From a virus, in the IMG/VR virus record IMGVR_UViG_3300045051_001056, positions 1-64,000 of that record: a DNA stretch of 64,000 nt; one strand, written 5' to 3'. This document shows, one piece after another, positions 27,860-34,859 of the stretch. Position 1 is the first letter of the stretch, and each line of letters opens with the position of its first letter. The notes beneath the pieces are model-generated. The model made no database searches. It worked only from the letters and a program-made list of their open reading frames with translations, and was not told where the DNA came from. Both the position numbers and the translations under genes were made by a program.

Positions 27860-28171
27860 TTAACAATAGAGGTCGATATTCTTTCTGATCTCATCGTTTA
27901 GCGTGATTAGATATAGTCCTGAGTTAGCCTTCTCCATTTCTATCTGACCCATTAAGCGCAATTCCTCTAATGTTTTTAGTAAGATTTCTGGCGGAATCTT
28001 TAATTTAATCGCATCCTTTTCTAGGTATAACGTGTATCTCTCTTCTCGCCTACTGTTGAAATGATGTATCCTAATCAAAAGCATAATAAGCCATAGGGGT
28101 ACATCTTCCTTAAAATAAGCAAGCGCCCCCTCAGTGACGACGCTATACGGTACGTTTGTCTTTGTCTTCAT
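27860..28171 (-). CDS. possible winged-helix protein
   Basis: A 103-aa protein. IPPEILLKTLEELRLMGQIEMEK followed by a short hairpin (GLYLITL) looks like a winged helix, as in phage regulators. It is among the first genes transcribed from the leftward promoter at 28795-28825, so an early regulatory role is plausible. Confidence 0.5.
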   Translation of the reverse strand: MKTKTNVPYSVVTEGALAYFKEDVPLWLIMLLIRIHHFNSRREERYTLYLEKDAIKLKIPPEILLKTLEELRLMGQIEMEKANSGLYLITLNDEIRKNIDLYC

Positions 28172-28173
28172 AA

Positions 28174-28371
28174 TTAATTCTTTTTAAATTGTCTTTTTAT
28201 GCATTTTAAGCACTTCAAAATCTTTTCATCTAAATTAACTCCTGCGACCTCATGAAGGAACCGAACATACTCGACATCTTTAGCCATAATATGTACAAAT
28301 TTTTCCCCCCTGTATTTGCCAAAAGGAATCTCATCTTCAAATTTATAAACTATTTTTGTTGTGAATTTCAT
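28174..28371 (-). CDS. small protein with exodeoxyribonuclease X-like C-terminal motif
   Basis: A 65-aa protein with IPFGKYRGEKFVHIMAKDVEYVRFL (about 15-39), the pattern (PFGKYKG-...-DP-Y--WL) found at the C-terminus of exonuclease X-like proteins and in the DUF3820 family. It is only the accessory motif without nuclease residues. It lies 2 nt upstream of the winged-helix gene. Confidence 0.55.
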   Translation of the reverse strand: MKFTTKIVYKFEDEIPFGKYRGEKFVHIMAKDVEYVRFLHEVAGVNLDEKILKCLKCIKRQFKKN

Positions 28372-28457
28372 TCTTCGTAATTTAAAATAAACATTTGACT
28401 ATGCCTAATCCAAATAGATAACTACACCAATGCCTTTCAAATGTCGGATCATGGTTA

Positions 28458-28733
28458 CTAGCCATGATGATGCTTCTTTTCTGAAATATTTGAAAACGTT
28501 TTACCATCGCTGGTCATAACATAATAAGACGAATCCCTATACAATGGTATGATCGATTCTGAGTCCTCAAAACAAACCAAGCCGTACACGTTGTCTAATT
28601 TGGCATCATCCCATAATTCAACCCTAAAATCAAATTCGTCTTTGTTTTCCTCCCTTAAAACTAACACATATTCAATTCCCAAAGCTGTGTTAATTTCCAA
28701 TTTTTCATCTGCAATTCTTCTTAAGATAAACAT
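28458..28733 (-). CDS. hypothetical first gene of the leftward arm
   Basis: A 91-aa acidic beta-rich protein (MFILRRIADEKLEINTALG...). It is the first gene after the strong promoter at 28795-28825. No family is recognised. Confidence 0.5.
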   Translation of the reverse strand: MFILRRIADEKLEINTALGIEYVLVLREENKDEFDFRVELWDDAKLDNVYGLVCFEDSESIIPLYRDSSYYVMTSDGKTFSNISEKKHHHG

Positions 28734-28794
28734 GTCTGTGTGTATTTATATGTTTTGATCTACTTTTGGCGAGATCAATTTGCCGCTTATTCTG

Positions 28795-28825
28795 CAAATA
28801 TAATACAAATAAATTGAAAAACAAA
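28795..28825 (-). promoter_or_regulatory. main leftward promoter at the strand switch
   Basis: The minus strand has TTTG, 19 bp, then TATATTTG, an exact match to TTTG-N19-TANNTTTG. It lies at the divergence of the two arms, 62 bp upstream of the first minus gene. Confidence 0.8.
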
Positions 28826-28962
28826 ATCCTAAAAAAAATTTCTGAAAATTTTCTGCATATCTGTAAAAGAGGGGACCATCCTCTCGTTAGACCCGCACTT
28901 AGCTTTGCGAGGTTGCCATACCCGCCATGTTTGCGCCGTTGCAACATGAATTTATTTTTATT

Positions 28963-29343
28963 ATGAAGCAGACATTTAATTTTCAGGGATTCGTTGCGTT
29001 TGTAACAGAGAAAGCGTTATTGCTACCTGGACGCAGTGAGTTGTTAGCGAAATTCGGCATTCTGAGTGTTGATAGTACGCATGTGACCGGCAAGTTCAGC
29101 AGAGCATTTGAGCAAACTGATGGCACGCAAGTAACATTACAGAGCATTGGGCTGTTCACTGGCATCGACACAGCGCCTGTATTTGCACGCATTCCGAGTG
29201 GCACAGCGAAGAACTGCAAGTATTTTGACATCGCCGCATTTGCCACCAGGAGCGACTACACTGTACCGAGCACTGGCAAGGTGATCCCAGCAGGGCACGT
29301 GTATTTCACAGCAACACCGGTTGTAGACGAGACTGAGGAGTAA
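28963..29343 (+). CDS. first plus-strand gene, GC-richer than its neighbours
   Basis: A 126-aa protein starting MKQTFNFQGFVAFV. I prefer the ATG at 28963 over the upstream ATG at 28927 because the extra residues look non-coding. The protein is beta-rich and ends in an acidic tail (VVDETEE). Its codons are visibly richer in G and C (gtgaccggcaagttcagc) than the AT-rich genes around it, which may mean recent transfer or high expression. No function assigned. Confidence 0.6.
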   Translation: MKQTFNFQGFVAFVTEKALLLPGRSELLAKFGILSVDSTHVTGKFSRAFEQTDGTQVTLQSIGLFTGIDTAPVFARIPSGTAKNCKYFDIAAFATRSDYTVPSTGKVIPAGHVYFTATPVVDETEE

Positions 29344-29369
29344 TTAGAAATCTTTAAAAATCCAGAGCC

Positions 29370-29507
29370 ATGAGTGATGATAAGTATATAGTAGAAACAT
29401 TCCACATTCGTAGCAGGGAGGACCTGGAGAGTGCAATCGAGCAAATGAAAGACATGCTTGATCAATGGAAGAATGGAATGAGCCTTGAGGAATTTGAGGC
29501 CCATTAG
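29370..29507 (+). CDS. 45-aa acidic helical protein
   Basis: Begins MSDDKYIVETFHIRSRE and continues as one amphipathic helix (EDLESAIEQMKDMLDQW). It comes 26 nt after the previous gene and 100 nt before a strong terminator, so the two likely form one short early transcript. No function recognised. Confidence 0.55.
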   Translation: MSDDKYIVETFHIRSREDLESAIEQMKDMLDQWKNGMSLEEFEAH

Positions 29508-29607
29508 TACGAAGGGTGTAACAGCCCTTTGAATCACACATGCTCGGATACTGCTGTAATAGATTGACGAACTGTCGTCAGGGTCCTGGAGATTATTTAA
29601 TGATAAT

Positions 29608-29637
29608 GGGTGGATAGGATAATAGTCCACCCTTTTT
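29608..29637 (+). terminator. strong rho-independent terminator
   Basis: GGGTGGA pairs perfectly with TCCACCC around an 11-nt loop, followed by TTTTT. It ends the first plus-strand transcript. Confidence 0.85.
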
Positions 29638-30072
29638 AAGAAAGAGAAAAAGAAGAGAAAGAAAAGAAGAAAAGAAAGTACCAAAGAAAAGAAGAATAGA
29701 AAGAGAAGAAAAAGAGAAAGAATCCGTGGACAAAAATTTGTCTATTTTCACTTCCCCCCTTCAGGGGGGTTAGGGGGGTGGACAGTCAACTGTTTGGGTT
29801 TATTGCAACAGCCTACGGCGTTCCCAATCAAAAGGAAAATGAGGGGCTTTATTTTCTCTGGGATAATTCTTCTTTGATTTGGAAGAGTGTTAACATGATG
29901 TAGTTTTAAATTGATTGAGCTTTATGGGTGAGAGATGTGTCTGATTATTAGAGAGATAAACGAGATATTTATTGTAAAGAAAGTGATGATATGTTCTCTC
30001 ACCCTTGTTTTAACAGCATTTATCAACTTGCATTTTTATCAATTATTTTATTTATCGCTAAATTATTATATT
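29638..30072 (+). other. gene-poor region with polypurine tract, G-runs and hairpins
   Basis: No convincing gene. In order: an ~85-nt tract at 29638-29722 that is almost only A and G; GACAAAAATTTGTC; CCCCCC-TTCA-GGGGGG at 29754-29769 followed by a second G6 run at 29773-29778; a nested hairpin at 29824-29882 (CCAATCAAA with TTTGATTTGG, inside it GAAAAT with ATTTTC). A 67-codon reading from 29935 exists, but only its last 21 codons look coding. This may be a replication or transcription control region. Confidence 0.5.
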
Positions 30073-30138
30073 ATGTGTTGGATTCCTAGACCGGCTGGTC
30101 GCCCATTGGGCAGCAAGAACAGGCCGAAAAAAAAGTAG
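30073..30138 (+). CDS. 21-aa AT-hook-like peptide
   Basis: Reads MCWIPRPAGRPLGSKNRPKKK. The core PAGRPLGSKN with flanking Arg and Lys matches the AT-hook minor-groove binding motif (GRP within basic residues). An in-frame ATG at 29935 would add 46 hydrophobic residues, but these read like chance translation. A degenerate copy of the recurrent 13-bp motif lies just upstream (30052). Confidence 0.4.
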   Translation: MCWIPRPAGRPLGSKNRPKKK

Positions 30139-30147
30139 ATTATTAAA

Positions 30148-30343
30148 AATAAATGAGATTGCATAGAAGCCTAAATGAGCCTGGTTGAAAGAGAGCATAT
30201 GTCTTTGGATTTGCAACCAAAGTTTCAACGAATGTTGAATTAAAACATGCCTTATGCTGTGATGCGAAGAATCCTGCTCTATTGTGCACAATATCAGGTG
30301 AGCTTAAGTAACTCAATAAAATTCGACGATAATCTCATTTATT
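30148..30343 (+). ncRNA. candidate structured RNA closed by a 13-bp stem
   Basis: AATAAATGAGATT (30148-30160) is the exact reverse complement of AATCTCATTTATT (30331-30343), so the ~196-nt stretch can close into one structure. Inside are CTTTGG/CCAAAG and TTCAAC/GTTGAA hairpins and ATTGTGCACAAT. No ORF crosses it. The layout recalls a long rod or multi-branched regulatory RNA. The class is unknown. Confidence 0.5.
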
Positions 30344-30583
30344 AATAGCGCTTAGTTTAATTGAAAAACACCAAAAAGGCAATATCAAAAATCAGCTTAT
30401 TATGAGATATTGTTCTTCGGGAAACCATAGTCGTAATATGGTAGCGCTACCAAGTTTTATATAAAAAGTTTAACCTTAAAAAAATAACCATGAAAATACT
30501 TTATTTCACTCTCATGCACAAGAGACAGATGATATATATGTCCAATATATAAAGTTAAAATCACAAACTTTAAAGAAACAATT
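30344..30583 (+). other. intergenic stretch without a convincing gene
   Basis: About 240 AT-rich bases. A 20-codon reading starts at 30490 (MKILYFTLMHKRQ...), too weak to call. GGTAGCGCTACC at 30439-30450 is a perfect 12-bp palindrome, a possible operator. No clear promoter match. Confidence 0.35.
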
Positions 30584-30691
30584 ATGAGCACTGAATCAAT
30601 TATAACAATCGCAACTGTAATAATAATTGGCGTGGTCGCATTTGCTGCCGTTATATTGGCCATTAATGATTATATTAAAAAAGATCAATAA
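30584..30691 (+). CDS. 35-aa single-pass membrane peptide
   Basis: MSTESIITIATVIIIGVVAF... is one membrane helix followed by DYIKKDQ. It ends 1 nt before the next start. Typical of phage early inner-membrane peptides. Role unknown. Confidence 0.5.
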   Translation: MSTESIITIATVIIIGVVAFAAVILAINDYIKKDQ

Positions 30692-30692
30692 T

Positions 30693-30860
30693 ATGCATCG
30701 CACTATAACACGCTGGGAAATTATTACATGGCTTGTAGCAGGCTATGATAAAAGAGACGCTGAAATGGCGCATGGTTTATTTGCGAGGAAGCTTACAGAT
30801 GAATATTTGGCTAAACAATTTAAACTAATTATACTCAGAAAAGGCACATTCGCATACTAA
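30693..30860 (+). CDS. 55-aa hypothetical protein
   Basis: Starts MHRTITRWEIITWLVAGY. I use the ATG at 30693, because the longer in-frame reading from 30627 overlaps the membrane peptide gene. Basic C-terminus. No motif recognised. Confidence 0.5.
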   Translation: MHRTITRWEIITWLVAGYDKRDAEMAHGLFARKLTDEYLAKQFKLIILRKGTFAY

Positions 30861-30874
30861 TAAAATTGAAAATC

Positions 30875-31051
30875 ATGAAAAAAAATGAACAAATTGTAGA
30901 AAAACTACGCGAATTAGAAACAGAATATTTATCTAAAGTTGTCAATAGCATTACACTATTCCCGTCCATTGAATCTTCGGAACAAATAATATTAAGAGCC
31001 AAAATTAGAACATTAAAATGGGTTCTCAATATCGATAACATTAATATTTAA
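30875..31051 (+). CDS. 58-aa coiled-coil protein
   Basis: MKKNEQIVEKLRELETEYL then a second helix (EQIILRAKIRTLKWVL). ATG at 30875 chosen over an upstream TTG. Small helical phage protein, no function recognised. Confidence 0.5.
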   Translation: MKKNEQIVEKLRELETEYLSKVVNSITLFPSIESSEQIILRAKIRTLKWVLNIDNINI

Positions 31052-31068
31052 GCTAAAGCCTTGTCAAG

Positions 31069-31209
31069 ATGACTGATGGATTATATAGGGTGGAAACATC
31101 TTGGTTTACCGCAGGATTTGTCATTAAAGATGGGAGTGTTGTAAAATGCGCTCCCATACTTCGTGCAAAACTATACTATTGGAAAACTATTGCAATTAAA
31201 ATTAAATAA
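31069..31209 (+). CDS. 46-aa conserved-type phage protein
   Basis: MTDGLYRVETSWFTAGFVIK then CAPILRAKLYYWK. This pattern (YRVE-..-FTAGFV-KDG-VV-CAPILR) recurs in short hypothetical proteins of many unrelated tailed phages and so is likely real. Its function is not known. Confidence 0.65.
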   Translation: MTDGLYRVETSWFTAGFVIKDGSVVKCAPILRAKLYYWKTIAIKIK

Positions 31210-31212
31210 ACC

Positions 31213-31413
31213 ATGAAAAAATATATTAAACTATTCATGATATCAATCTTTATTGCCTATATATCCGTATCCATCGTTGTAGGAGATTGTATAATGATAT
31301 TTACTGATATAAGAATATTTTCAATATTTGCAATAATATTTCTACTTGGTTTTGTATATTGCATATTATTTCTTAATCTAACAAGTACAAGAAAAATTAT
31401 TAAAGCTATTTAA
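31213..31413 (+). CDS. small two-helix membrane protein
   Basis: A 66-aa protein with two membrane segments (about 8-24 and 33-55) and a basic C-terminus (STRKIIKAI). It starts 3 nt after the previous stop. Could modify the host membrane early in infection. Unknown. Confidence 0.5.
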   Translation: MKKYIKLFMISIFIAYISVSIVVGDCIMIFTDIRIFSIFAIIFLLGFVYCILFLNLTSTRKIIKAI

Positions 31414-31429
31414 ATTAATATCCATTAAA

Positions 31430-31717
31430 ATGAAAAAAGTATTTGTAATAAAAAATCGTGAATTTGGCAATCAATTTAGAGAAGAGATTAAGGTTAAATT
31501 CAAAAAATATAAGAATTATGGAATTAAGTGCATCCTTATCTCAAAAATATATGATAACGATAATTTGATAGAAGATATTAAAGATACTGTCTGTATTGAT
31601 AACGGTCTTAATAGAGAAGATTTAAAAGAATTGGCCCTTAGGACCACAATGGGCACCTCGTTTCATAAATATAGAGAAAAAATCGTTAAATTCTTTTTAA
31701 ACAAAAAATCAAAATGA
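31430..31717 (+). CDS. hypothetical basic protein
   Basis: A 95-aa, Lys/Arg-rich protein beginning MKKVFVIKNREFGNQFREEI, probably alpha/beta. It overlaps the lipoprotein gene behind it by 4 nt. No family assigned. Confidence 0.5.
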   Translation: MKKVFVIKNREFGNQFREEIKVKFKKYKNYGIKCILISKIYDNDNLIEDIKDTVCIDNGLNREDLKELALRTTMGTSFHKYREKIVKFFLNKKSK

Positions 31718-32241
31718 AAAAACAAAATCTTTCATTGTCAATATCAATATTGGCATTAATTTTATCAATGATAGCATTGACATCATCATGTAGTAAAAGG
31801 TCAAGTATATTGAAGGAAAAGGATCCCATATTGAGAGAAGGGATCATTCCTGATACAACCAATGTAGCCGATTCTTCGTCAGTGCCAGACAGCATCAACA
31901 TATTGGTACAACCTAAAAAGGCTGACATATTTTACGAATGCTATATTGTTGAACAATGGGAATCACCTGACTATCCTTGGGATTGGGAATATGTTGATGG
32001 CAGTCCAAATAAGTCTGTTAAACAATATTTTGAAGATAAATATGGGCGACCAGATACAATACAAAAAGAAATAAAGGTCAATAGCTCAATATTAGAATTG
32101 ACAACATTCGAGCTGGAAAATACGCTCCCATTAACTGGTTATAAAACTGATTCAGCAGTATTTGTATCAAATAAAGCATATTCCATGCGAAAATATGAAT
32201 ACAGAAAGGTTAAGAAAGGCCAATATAAATTAAAAAAATAA
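31714..32241 (+). CDS. putative lipoprotein
   Basis: A 175-aa protein with a signal peptide and lipobox (IALTSSC, Cys about residue 27). The exported part has an acidic linker, then a compact region with WESPDYPWDWEYVDG. Surface or periplasmic lipoproteins made by phages often block superinfecting phages, a possible role here without direct evidence. Confidence 0.6.
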   Translation: MKKQNLSLSISILALILSMIALTSSCSKRSSILKEKDPILREGIIPDTTNVADSSSVPDSINILVQPKKADIFYECYIVEQWESPDYPWDWEYVDGSPNKSVKQYFEDKYGRPDTIQKEIKVNSSILELTTFELENTLPLTGYKTDSAVFVSNKAYSMRKYEYRKVKKGQYKLKK

Positions 32242-32284
32242 AATTAAATCAAAATGAAATATTACTATTAGAAAATAATAAATA

Positions 32285-32640
32285 ATTAATTTTAAGATTT
32301 CCCCGTGACACAAATTTAAGCAGGGGATAAGTTCATCACTACTTAATATTACAAGTGGAGAGACGGCGGTGACGGAACCGTATATATAAATAAATTAGGT
32401 TAAAATTAAAGAAAAGTAAGTGCAAGCCAAAAGGCCCAGGCTAGCCTTAATTTACATAAATGGGCACTAAAAGAAGACCGGCCAGCAAAAATAAGCTCAG
32501 TATATCAGTATACACCCGGTCATGAAGAGGGTACGAGTCGTTCGCCTTCGTAAATTCATATAAAAGTTAACTTAAAACGACTCAAATGCGCGCAAACAAG
32601 GTGGTGAATCCGTTATACAGGTAGTAGCCACCTTTTAAAT
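32285..32640 (+). ncRNA. gene-free block of consecutive RNA hairpins
   Basis: About 355 bases without a convincing gene but with many stems in series: TCCCC/GGGGA (32298-32326), ACGG/CCGT near 32370, AGTGC/GCACT (32419-32468) enclosing AAGGC/GCCTT, GACCGG/CCGGTC (32476-32521), GAGTCGTT/AACGACTC (32535-32583) and a terminal AAGGTGG/CCACCTT stem. A 21-codon reading at 32460-32525 (MGTKRRPASKNK...) lies across the fourth stem and is probably chance. One or more small RNAs ending at the terminator are likely. Confidence 0.5.
32598..32636 (+). terminator. terminator of the 32.3-32.6 kb RNA block
   Basis: AAGGTGG and CCACCTT form a 7-bp stem around a 23-nt loop, followed by a short T run. It sits 27 nt before the next start codon. 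Confidence 0.55.
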
Positions 32641-32662
32641 TTGAAAATTATTTAAACTAGAT

Positions 32663-33247
32663 ATGGATCAAATAGAGTTTCATTTAAATAAGCTTCCCGA
32701 CGGGCATCGGGAAAAAGCATTGTTTTATTATAATAGGGAGGTAATGTGTGGAGGTACAATGCCGCTGTTAGAATGTAACAGTGTGTCAAATGCGCTAACA
32801 CATGCCTTTGATTGGGACAAAACAGAAGAGGGTGCTATATGTTGGGCGCAAATAAGAAAAGCATATGATGCATTTGAAACTAAAGGTATAAATATACCTA
32901 AATTGCCGCCGATATTACAAAAACCCCATGGTTTTATGAATGGGCGATATGGCCCAATTGAAATTAAACTGGTAACAGATAGACAAGCTTTTGAACTTTT
33001 TAATATATTGGAAGAATATTCTTTCGAAGGAATAGCTGGATTTAGAAAAAATATAGAAAGTGTACCACATTATTATACTGGTTGCCATGTAATATTTCAT
33101 GAACATAAAAGAATAAATTTTAGAACAGTTCCCACCCTTAATGATATAAATATACTTCTCAGATACAGGACAATAATAGTGCCATTCGAAAAATTTAAAA
33201 TTTATAAGGATATATATTTTTACAATTATTTAAATTATTCATTTTAA
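32663..33247 (+). CDS. phage protein of the TEEG-W paralogue family, long form
   Basis: A 194-aa protein. The first half (LNKLPDGHREKALFYYN, then CNSVSNALTHAFDWDKTEEGAICW) matches the next gene (SSVSEALRSSFLWIPSPEGIIFW) and 42440-42847 (LPWSDTEEGGSYW). The second half (VTDRQAFELFNILEEYSFEG...PFEKFKIYKDI) resembles the 33898-34179 gene. It therefore joins two modules that occur separately nearby. Such small modules are common in tailed phages; function unknown. Confidence 0.6.
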   Translation: MDQIEFHLNKLPDGHREKALFYYNREVMCGGTMPLLECNSVSNALTHAFDWDKTEEGAICWAQIRKAYDAFETKGINIPKLPPILQKPHGFMNGRYGPIEIKLVTDRQAFELFNILEEYSFEGIAGFRKNIESVPHYYTGCHVIFHEHKRINFRTVPTLNDINILLRYRTIIVPFEKFKIYKDIYFYNYLNYSF

Positions 33248-33260
33248 AATCAATATTATA

Positions 33261-33713
33261 ATGATCATATGTTCGATTGGCATGGCTGAAGGCATATTCA
33301 TTTCGATAACAATAGTGGCAGCTACTTTTGCGATATGTCAACTTTTTGGACTGGCCATAGACAAAATTTCTGATAAGATACATGACCACAATCTAAAAAA
33401 ATATTCTAAAGATTGCTTCACACCAACAATAGTTGTTGATTGGTTAAGAACAATGCCAGAAGAATATGCGCAAAGGGCAATAAATAATATGTATAATCCT
33501 TATAATTTCTTAAATAAAAATGCATATAAAAACTGCTCTTCGGTTAGCGAAGCATTACGTTCATCATTTTTATGGATTCCTTCACCAGAAGGAATTATAT
33601 TTTGGCTAAAAGTGGCAGAATATTACACTGACCTAGAAACAAATGGAAAAACTTTACTAAAATTGCCTAAAATTCCCAAGAAAAATATCAAATATACATT
33701 GTCTCGCCATTAA
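33261..33713 (+). CDS. TEEG-W paralogue family, with N-terminal membrane segment
   Basis: A 150-aa protein. Residues about 5-28 form a membrane segment. The rest carries the paralogue pattern WLRTMPEEYAQRAINNMYN, SSVSEALRSSFLW and PEGIIFWLKVAEYY. It is a tandem relative of the gene before it. Confidence 0.55.
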   Translation: MIICSIGMAEGIFISITIVAATFAICQLFGLAIDKISDKIHDHNLKKYSKDCFTPTIVVDWLRTMPEEYAQRAINNMYNPYNFLNKNAYKNCSSVSEALRSSFLWIPSPEGIIFWLKVAEYYTDLETNGKTLLKLPKIPKKNIKYTLSRH

Positions 33714-33716
33714 ATC

Positions 33717-33878
33717 AAGGAAGTAATTCATATAACGCTTTTCATAAACCAGAATTTTAATATAATTTTAGTTTTCTCAGCTGGTTATGCATGTTAACGA
33801 TAACGATCAAGTTTGAATCTGTTGATTATTTTAAGGAATAATCTTAATAATATGTTTTAATAAATGAATTGCTTCCTT
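33717..33878 (+). ncRNA. candidate 6S-like rod RNA, 162 nt
   Basis: AAGGAAGTAATTCAT (33717-33731) pairs with ATGAATTGCTTCCTT (33864-33878). The only deviation from perfect complementarity is a U-G pair, which points to pairing as RNA. Inside are ATAAACCAG/CTGGTTAT (33744-33787), GTTA-ACGA-TAAC and GATTATT/AATAATC hairpins. A ~160-nt rod with a long closing stem resembles 6S RNA in general shape. No conserved 6S sequence is visible. Confidence 0.5.
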
Positions 33879-33897
33879 TTAAATATAATTTAAAATT

Positions 33898-34179
33898 ATG
33901 ATAAAGATATGTGTAAACAATAAAGAAGAATTTGATAAAATAGTGGAAATATGGACAGAGGAGGGATGTGTTAAAAATTTTATGATTAATCATTTTTCTA
34001 GATGTTTCGACTTATATAGGAAAACAAATATATTCTTAATAAAGCAAACCTTAGAATTTGGCATAAAACAAATAACTGCTTCCACGAATCGTACTTTTCC
34101 AAACCCAAAAGAACGGGAACAAGGAGTAATCTCTTCGGACAAATATTTATTATATAAAGATATCTATAAGCTTGAATAA
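33898..34179 (+). CDS. small protein related to the C-terminal half of 32663-33247
   Basis: A 93-aa protein: MIKICVNNKEEFDKIVEIWTEEG at the start and LLYKDIYKLE at the end, the same order as in the long-form paralogue. Unknown function. Confidence 0.5.
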   Translation: MIKICVNNKEEFDKIVEIWTEEGCVKNFMINHFSRCFDLYRKTNIFLIKQTLEFGIKQITASTNRTFPNPKEREQGVISSDKYLLYKDIYKLE

Positions 34180-34180
34180 T

Positions 34181-34274
34181 AGTGGAAGTGATTGGTGTCA
34201 AGTGGTAACACGTCAAAGATTTCATCAGCGAAAGCACTGGAAGATGAGAGTTCGAACCTCTCATCACAACTGCT
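34181..34274 (+). tRNA. tRNA-like element with non-canonical anticodon arm
   Basis: A textbook T arm (GAGAG-TTCGAAC-CTCTC, 34246-34262) and a D-like arm (GTGT-CAAGTGGTA-ACAC, 34195-34211) lie at tRNA spacing, and GTGAT pairs with ATCAC in the acceptor. The two outermost acceptor pairs are A-A, followed by a further imperfect stem (AGTGG/CTGCT). No 5-bp anticodon stem with a 7-nt loop can be drawn; the best hairpin is TTTC-ATCAGC-GAAA. It could be a decayed tRNA or a tRNA mimic. Confidence 0.4.
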
Positions 34275-34310
34275 ATTAATTTAAAAACAAATTTAAAAAA
34301 TAATTACATT

Positions 34311-34409
34311 ATGGACCCACTGCCTTTCATTATATTAGGACTCTTATTATTATATTGGATGATTAAGAGTATGAATTCTGGAGGAAATAATAATTGTTGT
34401 ACAAGATAA
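34311..34409 (+). CDS. 32-aa membrane peptide
   Basis: MDPLPFIILGLLLLYWMIK is one membrane helix, followed by a Gly/Asn/Cys tail. Likely a short inner-membrane peptide. No known family. Confidence 0.4.
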   Translation: MDPLPFIILGLLLLYWMIKSMNSGGNNNCCTR

Positions 34410-34609
34410 CAATAACCCCCCTCCTTAAGGTTCCCCCCCAAAAACAAAAAACCCTACCGCTTACCATAAACCTTCCAACTTTATTAGGTGGTCTTAGTTT
34501 TGCCATTCTTTATCCTTACTCAGGCGTGGCTACATTCTATATTTAATGCAAAGATAATACAAAATTTTTCAATTTCCAAATATTGTTTAAAAATTTAACA
34601 TTATTTAAC
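34410..34609. other. C-rich intergenic region with a minus-strand promoter
   Basis: About 200 bases with no plus-strand gene. It contains CCCCCCTCC and CCCCCCC runs around CCTTAAGG (34414-34440), and at its right end a consensus promoter facing left (34549-34580). A minus-strand reading from 34512 begins MAKLRPPNKVGRFMVSG, but its later part reads as chance translation. Confidence 0.45.
34549..34580 (-). promoter_or_regulatory. antisense Bacteroidota-type promoter
   Basis: The minus strand has TTTG, exactly 20 bp, then TATCTTTG, a full consensus match. It points left into a gap between plus-strand genes, so it would yield an antisense or small RNA rather than an ordinary gene transcript. Confidence 0.6.
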
Positions 34610-34858
34610 ATGTCACTTATTGCTAAAATAATTATTGTCATCTTAATAATGGCAATTTGGTTCATTTGGGCAAGATATCTTCGATACAAATACTATCGAA
34701 GAAAAATCTGGAATTTTATTAACCTATCGTGGTTGGAAAAAAACTTATTGATAATAGAAATTATTCTAAATTGGATAATAATTATATCTACCTTTTTGAT
34801 ATTATGTTGGTTAATGTTTTCAATAGGTCTTTCGATCTGGATATTAATATTACATTAA
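34610..34858 (+). CDS. small two-helix membrane protein
   Basis: An 82-aa protein starting MSLIAKIIIVILIM. Two membrane segments (about 3-17 and 45-75) flank a basic loop (RYLRYKYYRRKIW). Ends 1 nt before the next gene. Role unknown. Confidence 0.5.
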   Translation: MSLIAKIIIVILIMAIWFIWARYLRYKYYRRKIWNFINLSWLEKNLLIIEIILNWIIIISTFLILCWLMFSIGLSIWILILH

Positions 34859-34859
34859 A

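Noticed and set aside
29754-29781. Stable G-quadruplex at the G-runs
   Set aside because: Only two G6 runs and a GG are present on this strand, and the first is better explained by the CCCCCC-TTCA-GGGGGG hairpin.
30490-30552. 20-codon ORF MKILYFTLMHKRQ...
   Set aside because: Too short, no overlap or spacing support, and no motif.
32460-32525. 21-codon ORF MGTKRRPASKNK... as a second AT-hook peptide
   Set aside because: It spans the GACCGG/CCGGTC RNA stem, lacks the GRP core and sits in a structured non-coding block.
34617-34629. Further copy of the TTATTGCTAAAAT motif
   Set aside because: It lies within the first codons of the 34610 gene and encodes ordinary residues, so it is probably chance.
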